Origin: Nymphaea colorata
Taxonomy: Eukaryota > Streptophyta > Magnoliopsida > Nymphaeales > Nymphaeaceae
Length of the DNA stretch: 64,000 nt
Assembly (NCBI RefSeq): GCF_008831285.2
Contig: NC_045140.1
Coordinates: 29,075,728-29,139,727, forward strand
Direction: 5' to 3'
A model generated the notes under the pieces. It was given only the letters and a program-made list of their open reading frames with translations, did no database searches and was not told where the DNA came from. Below, in pieces: positions 34,372 through 46,800 of this stretch. The first letter of the stretch is position 1; each line of letters opens with the position of its first letter. The position numbers and the translations under genes are program-made.

Positions 34372-36921
34372 TGTCACGACCCAATTTTTGACACCAAAAA
34401 TTTTCTTTCATTTATATAATAGCGGAAGCAATATTGAGTCTTGACCAGAACAGAAGACATTGTTTTATTTCAATAATAAAATACTGGACCCAAACAAAAA
34501 TAACCACAAATCCCCAAAACCGACGCAGTGTCCAGAATGCCAGTGCCCGTCCATCACAAGGCTGAGGTCGTCGCTCCAAAGCCAAAATCTATCAAGGACT
34601 ACCTGTAGATATAGAAAGAAGGGTAAGAATTCCTCTGAGTATGGAAAAATCCAGCCATGTGTGGAACATGGCCCATCAAAATAATATCTGGTTTTTGTAA
34701 AACAAATATCTTCAAATCTTAACACATATTAGAGTAACGTCACATGTTGAGCAACAAAACGAGGTGTGCACAACCTCCCCAAAATTTCGTAGGCTAACAA
34801 CCGTGGTCCTCTGACAATGTCAAGGTCATCGTGCCGAGCAACAGAAATCCCCGTGGGCACTCACGGGAAGAACAGAACATCTCTTCACCAGGCGATCCAA
34901 CGGATCGAGGGCACCTGAAGTGAAGCCTCCTGAGATATCCCAGATCGCCGCTGCAGCAGCATGGTCTCTCTAGGAACCCGGGTGGAGAGACCAGGAGTCT
35001 CGCTCCCAAACAGAAACAGAACAGAATCCCGGGCCCTTGTGCCGCCCAATACCCTGTGGGCCCTCCAGTACAGCCAGAGGAGCGTGCGTCAACAGTGAGC
35101 TCAGACGCACCACTACCTCCCGGGACGAAACCGATCACTAGGCAAAACAGAAAGATCGCACTCGCATAAACCATTGCACAAAGTCCACGTTTCGCCTTCG
35201 AATTTCAAAAGTGAGGGTTTGCCAATGCTAGACATCGTCTAGTACCTCTCACAGAAACCGCCCGCCCTCAGGCTCGGTTTTCCAAACAGAATAATTCAGC
35301 TATTTTAAATCCTAACTTAATAGCAATAGAGCAAAACTCATCGCATATCTAAACCTCGATTAGCAATATTATAACCCTTATTTGAAACAATAAAATTTAT
35401 ATTTAAATTCTCAAACGTGACTTTCCTCCTTTAATGGTTCCAAAGTTAATTTCAGAACCATATTTCCGAAATTTTAAACACCACAATGAGCATCATAAAG
35501 TAATATAACATATCATTTCGTTTTTAATTTATAAAACCCCCTTTTGGAAATTTCAAGAATCCGGAGGGTACCAAATCGCAATTTCATATTAAAAATCTGG
35601 TTCTTATTGAAAATCACTTTCGCAAGCCTCTTTTTGAAGAGGTTTTTAGCAAAAATGATGCGGCATGAACATTTACAAATTTTAACAGCTTATCCATAAA
35701 TTTTTGCTAATTAGTGGACCCGTTTTGACATTTTTCCAAATTAATATAAAAACGGCCGACACTCTTTTTTTCTCTCATTTCACGCCTCGTTTTCTCTCTC
35801 CTCTCGAGTGTGCCTCCTTCTTCTCGTTCTAGTTTCGCCCGACGGTGGAACTTCCACCGTCCTCCAAAAAAAACGAAAACAGAGAGGGGGAAGCTTTCAA
35901 ACTCGCGCGAAGGCTCCTTCCTCGCATGGTTCGCTCGACGGTGAAGCTTTCGTCGTCCTCAAAAGGGAACGAACCAGAGAGGAGGAGACTGTCTTCCTCC
36001 CATGCCCTGACGCTAGGGTTCTTCGTGCGCTGCTTCCAATCGATCGTCCGACCCTCTAAGCCGCCGCTGCCTGCTCTGCTGCTACCGTTTTTCATCTCTG
36101 CCTTGCGACGTGGAGGAACCGACAGGGAAGGACGGACGACGGGAGGGTTACTGTTTTCCCCCCAAATCGCCTCTGCTGCAAATCTCCCTGTATTCCTTTC
36201 TCCCAGAGCTCTCCAGCAAACAGGAAGATTGAAGAAAAGGGCGAACGCTGCTGTCGATGCCCGTGACAGAAACAAGGAAGTCTACTACTTCGATTCTCAC
36301 GGGAGAGGATGACCGAACAGGGGTTTTTCATCTAACCTGAGAGTTCGGAAATATGGCCGAACCTCATGGTATTGCTCTAATCACCCCTTTTTCGTTTTCA
36401 TTATTATTGCATATGTATGTACGTTTTTTGCACACATGTAGTTACGTTTCATGCTTGCATATGCTCATGGATGTAAATCAATAATAGACAAAACTAAAAG
36501 CATGAGTATCATTCCAATATACGACACTTCACAAATCGATTCTTATTTAGGCGTAAGAACACATAGATCTACCATTAAGACATGCGTATAAGTGTATCTA
36601 TTCCCCAAACATACAACAGAAAATAGCAAGCTACATGATCCATTCAAAGCTGAACATCCCCATACCTCTGAAAATCTTGGCAGCAACTTCTGCTTCTGAT
36701 TCCTTTCCAGCAGCCACAAACCTCTACTCCAACCAGAGGGCAAGAAGAAGGACGTTATGTTCTCTCTCTCTTTCTATCGTTGATTCTTTTCCTCCAAGAA
36801 AGCAGTTAATAAGTGGTTAGTTGTCATCAAATGTGATTAGATCAGCTCTTATCTCTATCTTTTTCCACATTTGTCTCCATTTGATAAACTTGGCAGTTTT
36901 AAAGAAAACGTGGGTCTTACA
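34372..36921 (-). repeat. 5' LTR of element 2
   Basis: 2550 bp, starting TGTCACGACCC and ending GTCTTACA on the plus strand. Only one copy is in the window. Open frames at 35800-36330 on both strands lie in CT/GA-rich and GC-richer parts and have no domain. The start resembles the LTR of element 1 (tgtcac-ac/gac-cc), as expected for related chromoviruses. Confidence 0.85.
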
Positions 36922-37815
36922 AATAACAAGTGAAACACATTAGATTAACTATAAAAGAGTAAATGAACTACTTGAATTTTGTTCATTTTCATGCAAACTT
37001 GTGATTAAAATCCACTAAATCTTTCAACGTGGATGTAGCAACATGTTAATCACATTCAATGAAATATGCGTGCTCAGATGAATCGCTTAAATCCCACTCG
37101 TATTTATACAAACTTATGATTTCAATTCATTAGATCCTTACTATTGATGTAACTACAAGTTCAACTCGTTGGATTGACTACAAGAGATCAAAATAATGCG
37201 TTGATCACACTTGCATCCATTTGAACTTGTGATTTCAATCAACAAAATCAATAATTGTACATGTAATAACAAGTGAAATGCATTAGGCTAATGATAAGCG
37301 ATCAAACGAATGACGTGAATCTCATTTTTTCGTACAAACTTTTAGTTTGAACCATTGAAATCATTCGTTATAGATGTAATAACAAGCGAAATACGTTATA
37401 TTAACTGAAATACAGCAAGCAAATAACTTAAATGTCATTTATGTTCATACAAGCCTGTAATTTTGTTCCACTAAATCATTCAACATGCATCTTTAAGCAC
37501 ATTCACACATTAGTTTGTGATTCAAGTCATTCAATTGATCCCTTATAGTTAACCTAATGTGTTTCACTGTCTATTACTTCTATAAAGAACGATTTAAATC
37601 ACCAGTTCATACAGTTAAAAATATAACCTGTTCGTTAGTTTCATCCCTAGTAATTCAACTTGTCGTTACATTTATAGTACGCGATATAAGCGATTGAAAT
37701 CAGTTGTTCGTATAAACACGAGTGGGATTTAAGCGATTCATTTGATCACACACATTTAATTGAATGTTTTTTACTTGCTAGTACATCCATTTTGAATGAT
37801 TTAGTTGATCGAAAT
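36922..37815 (+). repeat. Satellite block B, forward orientation
   Basis: 894 bp of the same satellite in the same sense as block A, resuming at aataacaagtgaaacac directly after the LTR of element 2 and ending within a sub-repeat at ttgatcgaaat, where the orientation flips. Confidence 0.95.
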
Positions 37816-40800
37816 TAAATATAGGGGAGCAAATTAACGACTTAAATCTTATTCATTCTCATACAAACTTGTGATTTCGATCAACTAAATCATTCAAAAT
37901 GGATGTACTAACAAGTTAAAAACATTCAATTAAATATGTGTGATCAAATGAATCGCTCAAATCCCACTCATGTTTATTCGAACAACTGATTTCAATCGCT
38001 TATATCGCGTACTATAAATGTAACGACAAGTTGAATTACTAGGGATGAAACTAACGCATAGATTCCATTTTTAACTGTATGAACTGGTGATTTAAATCGT
38101 TCTTTATATAAGTAATAAACAGTGAAACACATTAGGTTAACTATAAGAGATCAATTGAATGACTTGAATCACAAACTAATGCGTGAATGTGCTTAAAGAT
38201 GCATGTTGTATGATTTAGTGGAATGAAATTACAGGCTTGTATGAACATAAATGACATTTAAGTTATTTACTTGCTGTATTACAGTTAATATAACGTGTTT
38301 CGCTTGTTATTACATCTATAACGAATGATTTTAATGGTTCAAACTAAAAGTTTGTACCAAAAATGAGATTCACGTCATTCGTTTGATCGCTTATCATTAC
38401 CTAATGCGTTTCACTTGTTATTACATGTACAATGATTGATTTTGTTGATTGAAATCACAAGTTCAAATGGATGCAAGGGATCTACGCATTAGTTTGATCT
38501 CTTGTAGTCAATCCAATGAGTTGAACTTGGAGTTACATCAATAGTAAGGATCTAATGAATTGAAATACAAGTTTGTATCAATACGAGTGGGATTTAAGCG
38601 ATTCATCTGAGCACGCATATTTCATTGAATGTGATTAACATGTTGCTACATCCACGTTGAATGATTTAGTGGATTTAAATCACAAGTTTGCATGAAAATG
38701 AACAAAATTCAAGTGGTTCATTGCTCTTTTATAGTTAATCTAATGTGTTTCACTTGTTATTACATGCATAAGTAACGATTTAAATGATTGAAATCACCAT
38801 TCATATGTACACAAATCTGATGTATAATTAGTTTGATGCTTGTAGTTAGTCAATAAGTAGAACTTTTTGTTTTATTGAATTAAGTAAAAGGGGTCAAACA
38901 AAAGCATAGATCCCACTTGTATCCATATGAACTTGTGATTTCAATCATTTAAATCGTTCATTACACATGTAATAACAAGTGAAACACATTAGATTAAATA
39001 TAGGGGAGCAAATTAACGACTTGAATCTTATTCATTCTCATACAAACTTGTGATTTCGATCAACTAAATCATTCAAAATGGATGTACTAACAAGTTAAAA
39101 ACATTCAATTAAATATGTGTGATCAAATGAATCGCTTAAATCCCACTCGTGTTTATACGAACAACTGATTTCAATCGCTTATATCGCGTACTATAAATGT
39201 AACGACAAGTTGAATTACTAGGGATGAAACTAAGCATAGATTCCATTTTTAACTTATGAACTGGTGATTTAAATCGTTCTTTATAGAAGTAATAAACAGT
39301 GAAACACATTAGGTTAACTATAAGGGATCAATTGAATGACTTGAATCACAAACTAATGCGTGAATGTGCTTAAAGATGCATGTTGAATGATTTAGTGGAA
39401 TGAAATTACAGGCTTGTATGAACATAAATGACATTTAAGTTATTTACTTGCTGTATTTCAGTTAATATAACGTGTTTCGCTTGTTATTACATCTATAACG
39501 AATGATTTCAATGGTTCAAACTAAAAGTTTGTACGAAAAAATGAGATTCACGTCATTCGTTTGATCGCTTATCATTAGCCTAATGCGTTTCACTTGTTAT
39601 TACATGTACAATGATTGATTTTGTTGATTGAAATCACAAGTTCAAATGGATGCAAGTGGGATCTACGCATTAGTTTGATCTCTTGTAGTCAATCCAATGA
39701 GTTGAACTTGTAGTTACATCAATAGTAAGGATCTAATGAATTGAAATCACAAGTTTGTATCAATACGAGTGGGATTTAAGCGATTCATCTGAGCACGCAT
39801 ATTTCATTGAATGTGATTAACATGTTGCTACATCACGTTGAAGATTTAGTGGATTTAAATCACAAGTTTGCATGAAAATGAACAAAATTCAAGTGGTTCA
39901 TTTGCTCTTTTATAGTTAATCTAATGTGTTTCACTTGTTATTACATGTATAAGTAACGATTTAAATGATTGAAATCACCAATTCATATGACACAAATCTG
40001 ATGTATAGATTAGTTTGATGCTTGTAGTTAGTCCAATAAGTAGAACTTTTTGTTTATTGAATTAAGTAAAAGGGGTCAAACAAAAGCATAGATCCCACTT
40101 GTATCCATATGAACTTGTGATTTCAATCATTTAAATCGTTCATTACACATGTAATAACAAGTGAAACACATTAGATTAAATATAGGGGAGCAAATTAACG
40201 ACTTGAATCTTATTCATTCTCATACAAACTTGTGATTTCGATCAACTAAATCATTCAAAATGGATGTACTAACAAGTTAAAAACATTCAATTAAATATGT
40301 GTGATCAAATGAATCGCTTAAATCCCACTCGTGTTTATACGAACAACTGATTTCAATCGCTTATATCGCGTACTATAAATGTAACGACAAGTTGAATTAC
40401 TAGGGATGAAACTAACGCATAGATTCCATTTTAACTTATGAACTGGTGATTTAAATCGTTCTTTATAGAAGTAATAAACAGTGAAACACATTAGGTTAAC
40501 TATAAGGGATCAATTGAATGACTTGAATCACAAACTAATGTGTGAATGTGCTTAAAGATGCATGTTGAATGATTTAGTGGAATGAAATTACAGGCTTGTA
40601 TGAACATAAATGACATTTAAGTTATTTACTTGCTGTATTTCAGTTAATATAACGTGTTTCGCTTGTTATTACATCTATAACGAATGATTTCAATGGTTCA
40701 AACTAAAAGTTTGTACGAAAAAATGAGATTCACGTCATTCGTTTGATCGCTTATCATTAGCCTAATGCGTTTCACTTGTTATTACATGTACAATGATTGA

Positions 40801-43800
40801 TTTTGTTGATTGAAATCACAAGTTCAAATGGATGCAAGTGGGATCTACGCATTAGTTTGATCTCTTGTAGTCAATCCAATGAGTTGAACTTGTAGTTACA
40901 TCAATAGTAAGGATCTAATGAATTGAAATCACAAGTTTGTATCAATACGAGTGGGATTTAAGCGATTCATCTGAGCACGCATATTTCATTGAATGTGATT
41001 AACATGTTGCTACATCCACGTTGAAAGATTTAGTGGATTTAAATCACAAGTTTGCATGAAAATGAACAAAATTCAAGTGGTTCATTTGCTCTTTTATAGT
41101 TAATCTAATGTGTTTCACTTGTTATTACATGTATAAGTAACGATTTAAATGATTGAAATCACCAATTCATATGGACACAAATCTGATGTATAGATTAGTT
41201 TGATGCTTGTAGTTAGTCCAATAAGTAGAACTTTTTGTTTTATTGAATTAAGTAAAAGGGGTCAAACAAAAGCATAGATCCCACTTGTATCCATATGAAC
41301 TTGTGATTTCAATCATTTAAATCGTTCATTACACATGTAATAACAAGTGAAACACATTAGATTAAATATAGGGAGCAAATTAACGACTTGAATCTTATTC
41401 ATTCTCATACAAACTTGTGATTTCGATCAACTAAATCATTCAAAATGGATGTACTAACAAGTTAAAAACATTCAATTAAATATGTGTGATCAAATGAATC
41501 GCTTAAATCCCACTCGTGTTTATACGAACAACTGATTTCAATCGCTTATATCGCGTACTATAAATGTAACGACAAGTTGAATTACTAGGGATGAAACTAA
41601 TGCATAGATTCCATTTTTAACTGGTGATTTAAATCGTTCTTTATAGAAGTAATAAACAGTGAAACACATTAGGTTAACTATAAGGGATCAATTGAATGAC
41701 TTGAATCACAAACTAATGGTGAATGTGCTTAAAGATGCATGTTGAATGATTTAGTGGAATGAAATTACAGGCTTGTATGAACATAAATGACATTTAAGTT
41801 ATTTACTTGCTGTATTTCAGTTAATATAACGTGTTTCGCTTGTTATTACATCTATAACGAATGATTTCAATGGTTCAAACTAAAAGTTTGTACGAAAAAA
41901 TGAGATTCACGTCATTCGTTTGATCGCTTATCATTAGCCTAATGCGTTTCACTTGTTATTACATGTACAATTATTGATTTTGTTGATTGAAATCACAAGT
42001 TCAAATGGATGCAAGTGGGATCTACGCATTAGTTTGATCTCTTGTAGTCAATCCAATGAGTTGAACTTGTAGTTACATCAATAGTAAGGATCTAATGAAT
42101 TGAAATCACAAGTTTGTATCAATACGAGTGGGATTTAAGCGATTCATCTGAGCACGCATATTTCATTGAATGTGATTAACATGTTGCTACATCCACGTTG
42201 AAAGATTTAGTGGATTTAAATCACAAGTTTGCATGAAAATGAACAAAATTCAAGTGGTTCATTTGCTCTTTTATAGTTAATCTAATGTGTTTCACTTGTT
42301 ATTACATGTATAAGTAACGATTTAAATGATTGAAATCACCAATTCATATGGACACAAATCTGATGTATAGATTAGTTTGATGCTTGTAGTTAGTCAATAA
42401 GTAGAACTTTTTGTTTTATTGAATTAAGTAAAAGGGGTCAAACAAAAGCATAGATCCCACTTGTATCCATATGAACTTGTGATTTCAATCATTTAAATCG
42501 TTCATTACACATGTAATAACAAGTGAAACACATTAGATTAAATATAGGGGAGCAAATTAACGACTTGAATCTTATTCATTCTCATACAAACTTGTGATTT
42601 CGATCAACTAAATCATTCAAAATGGATGTACTAACAAGTTAAAAACATTCAATTAAATATGTGTGATCAAATGAATCGCTTAAATCCCACTCGTGTTTAT
42701 ACGAACAACTGATTTCAATCGCTTATATCGCGTACTATAAATGTAACGACAAGTTGAATTACTAGGGATGAAACTAAGCATAGATTCCATTTTAACTGTA
42801 TGAACTGGTGATTTAAATCGTTCTTTATAGAAGTAATAAACAGTGAAACACATTAGGTTAACTATAAGGGATCAATTGAATGACTTGAATCACAAACTAA
42901 TGTGTGAATGTGCTTAAAGATGCATGTTGAATGATTTAGTGGAATGAAATTACAGGCTTGTATGAACATAAATGACATTTAAGTTATTTACTTGCTGTAT
43001 TTCAGTTAATATAACGTGTTTCGCTTGTTATTACATCTATAACGAATGATTTCAATGGTTCAAACTAAAAGTTTGTACGAAAAAATGAGATTCACGTCAT
43101 TCGTTTGATCGCTTATCATTAGCCTAATGCGTTTCACTTGTTATTACATGTACAATGATTGATTTTGTTGATTGAAATCACAAGTTCAAATGGATGCAAG
43201 TGGGATCTACGCATTATTTGATCTCTTGTAGTCAATCCAATGAGTTGAACTTGTAGTTACATCAATAGTAAGGATCTAATGAATTGAAATCACAAGTTTG
43301 TATCAATACGAGTGGGATTTAAGCGATTCATCTGAGCACGCATATTTCATTGAATGTGATTAACATGTTGCTACATCCACGTTGAAAGATTTAGTGGATT
43401 TAAATCACAAGTTTGCATGAAAATGAACAAAATTCAAGTGGTTCATTTGCTCTTTTATAGTTAATCTAATGTGTTTCACTTGTTATTACATGTATAAGTA
43501 ACGATTTAAATGATTGAAATCACCAATTCATATGGACACAAATCTGATGTATAGATTAGTTTGATGCTTGTAGTTAGTCCAATAAGTAGAACTTTTTGTT
43601 TATTGAATTAAGTAAAAGGGGTCAAACAAAAGCATAGATCCACTTGTATCCATATGAACTTGTGATTTCAATCATTTAAATCGTTCATTACACATGTAAT
43701 AACAAGTGAAACACATTAGATTAAATATAGGGGAGCAAATTAACGACTTGAATCTTATTCATTCTCATACAAACTTGTGATTTCGATCAACTAAATCATT

Positions 43801-46800
43801 CAAAATGGATGTACTAACAAGTTAAAAACATTCAATTAAATATGTGTGATCAAATGAATCGCTTAAATCCCACTCGTGTTTATACGAACAACTGATTTCA
43901 ATCGCTTATATCGCGTACTATAAATGTAACGACAAGTTGAATTACTAGGGATGAAACTAATGCATAGATTCCATTTTTAACTGTATGAACTGGTGATTTA
44001 AATCGTTCTTTATAGAAGTAATAAACAGTGAAACACATTAGGTTAACTATAAGGGATCAATTGAATGACTTGAATCACAAACTAATGTGTGAATGTGCTT
44101 AAAGATGCATGTTGAATGATTTAGTGGAATGAAATTACAGGCTTGTATGAACATAAATGACATTTAAGTTATTTACTTGCTGTATTTCAGTTAATATAAC
44201 GTGTTTCGCTTGTTATTACATCTATAACGAATGATTTCAATGGTTCAAACTAAAAGTTTGTACGAAAAAATGAGATTCACGTCATTCGTTTGATCGCTTA
44301 TCATTAGCCTAATGCGTTTCACTTGTTATTACATGTACAATGATTGATTTTGTTGATTGAAATCACAAGTTCAAATGGATGCAAGTGGGATCTACGCATT
44401 AGTTTGATCTCTTGTAGTCAATCCAATGAGTTGAACTTGAGTTACATCAATAGTAAGGATCTAATGAATTGAAATCACAAGTTTGTATCAATACGAGTGG
44501 GATTTAAGCGATTCATCTGAGCACGCATATTTCATTGAATGTGATTAACATGTTGCTACATCCACGTTGAAGATTTAGTGATTTAAATCACAAGTTTGCA
44601 TGAAAATGAACAAAATTCAAGTGGTTCATTTGCTCTTTTATAGTTAATCTAATGTGTTTCACTTGTTATTACATGATAAGTAACGATTAAATGATTGAAA
44701 TCACCATTCATATGACACAAATCTGATGTATAGATTAGTTTGATGCTTGTAGTTAGTCAATAAGTAGAACTTTTTGTTTCATTGAATTAAGTAAAAGGGG
44801 TCAAACAAAAGCATAGATCCCACTTGTATCCATATGAACTTGTGATTTCAATCATTTAAATCGTTCATTACACATGTAATAACAAGTGAAACACATTAGA
44901 TTAAATATAGGGAGTAAATTAACAACTTGAATTTTATTCATTCTCATACAAACTTGTTATTTCGATCAACTAAATCATTCAATCGCTTATATCGCGTACT
45001 ATAAATGTAACGACAAGTTGAATTACTACGGATGAAACTAATGCATAGATTCCATTTTTAACTGGTGATTTAAATCGTTCTTTATAGAAGTAATAAACAG
45101 TGAAACACATTAGGTTAACTATAAGGGATCAATTGAATGACTTGAATCACAAACTAATGTGTGAATGTGCTTAAAGATGCATGTTGAATGATTTAGTGGA
45201 ATGAAATTACAGGCTTGTATGAACATAAATGACATTTAAGTTATTTACTTGCTGTATTTCAGTTAATATAACGTGTTTCGCTTGTTATTACATCTATAAC
45301 GAATGATTTCAATGGTTCAAACTAAAAGTTTGTACGAAAAAATGAGATTCACGTCATTCGTTTGATCGCTTATCATTAGCCTAATGCGTTTCACTTGTTA
45401 TTACATGTACAATTATTGATTTTGTTGATTGAAATCACAAGTTCAAATGGATGCAAGTGGGATCTACGCATTATTTTGATCTCTTGTAGTCAATCCAATG
45501 AGTTGAACTGAGTTACATCAATAGTAAGGATCTAATGAATTGAAATCACAAGTTTGTATCAATACGAGTGGGATTTAAGCGATTCATCTGAGCACACATA
45601 TTTCATTGAATGTGATTAACATTTTGCACATCCACTTGAATGATTTAGTGGATTTAAATCACAAGTTTGCATGAAAATGAAAAAATTCAAGTGGTTCATT
45701 TGCTCTTTTATAGTTAATCTAAGTGTTTCACTTGTTATTACATGTATAGTAACGATTTAAATGATTGAAATCACCATTCATATGACACAAATCTGATGTA
45801 TAATTAGTTTGATGCTTGTAGTTAGTCCAATAAGTAGAACTTTTTGTTTCATTGAATTAAGTAAAGGGGTCAAACAAAAGCAAGATCCCACTTGTATCCA
45901 TATGAACTTGTGATTTCAATTATTTAAATCGTTCATTACACATGTAATAACAAGTGAAACACATTAGATTAAATATAGGGGAGCAAATTAACGACTTGAA
46001 TCTTATTCATTCTCATACAAACTTGTGATTTCGATCAACTAAATAATTGAAAATGGATGTACTAACAAGTTAAAAACATTCAATTAAATATGTGTGATAA
46101 ATGTATCGCTTAAATCCCACTCGTGTTTATACGAACAACTGATTTCAATCGCTTATACGCGTACTATAAATGTAACGATAGGTTGAATTACTGGGATGAA
46201 ACTAATGCATAGATTCATTTTTAACTGGTTGAACTGGTGATTTAAATCGTTCTTTATAGAAGTAATAAACAGCGAAACACATTAGGTCAACTATAAGGGA
46301 TCAATTGAATGACTTGAATCACAAACTAATGCGTGAATGTGCTTAAAGATGCATGTTGAATGATTTAGTGGAATAAATTACAGGCTTGTATGAACATAAA
46401 TGACATTTAAGTTATTTACTTGCTGTATTTCAGTTAATATAACGTCTTTCGCTTGTTATTACTCTATAACGAATGATTTAATGGTTCAAAATAAAAGTTT
46501 GTACGAAAAAATGAGATTCACGTCATTCGTTTGATCGCTTATCATTAGCCTAATGAGTTTCACTTGTTATTACATGTACAATGATTGATTTTGTTGATTG
46601 AAGTCACAAGTTCAAATGGATGCAAATGGGATCTACGCATTAGTTTGATCTCTTGTAGTCAATCCAATGAGTTGAACTTGGAGTTACATCAATAGTAAGG
46701 ATCTAATGAATTGAAATCACAAGTTTGTATCAATACGAGTGGGATTTAAGCGATTCACCTGAGCACGCATATTTCATTGAATGTGATTAACATGTTGCTA

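Larger units (their letters stand above)
32567..36921 (-). mobile_element. Element 2: Tekay-like chromovirus, 3' part missing
   Basis: A minus-strand LTR retrotransposon inside the satellite. From right to left it has a complete 5' LTR, PBS, a short leader, and an open gag-protease frame. It then ends abruptly at 32567 in satellite, before any RT. The right edge (36921) is a normal LTR end followed directly by satellite (aataacaagtg), so insertion was into the array; the left edge is a later deletion or exchange. The satellite on the left runs to about 170 bp beyond the phase at which it resumes on the right. Its gag is closely related to that of element 1, but its LTR differs. Confidence 0.9.

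Noticed and set aside
35795-36331. Overlapping open frames on both strands (up to 155 codons)
   Set aside because: They lie inside the LTR of element 2 in a GC-richer, CT/GA-skewed part, with no domain and equal openness on both strands.
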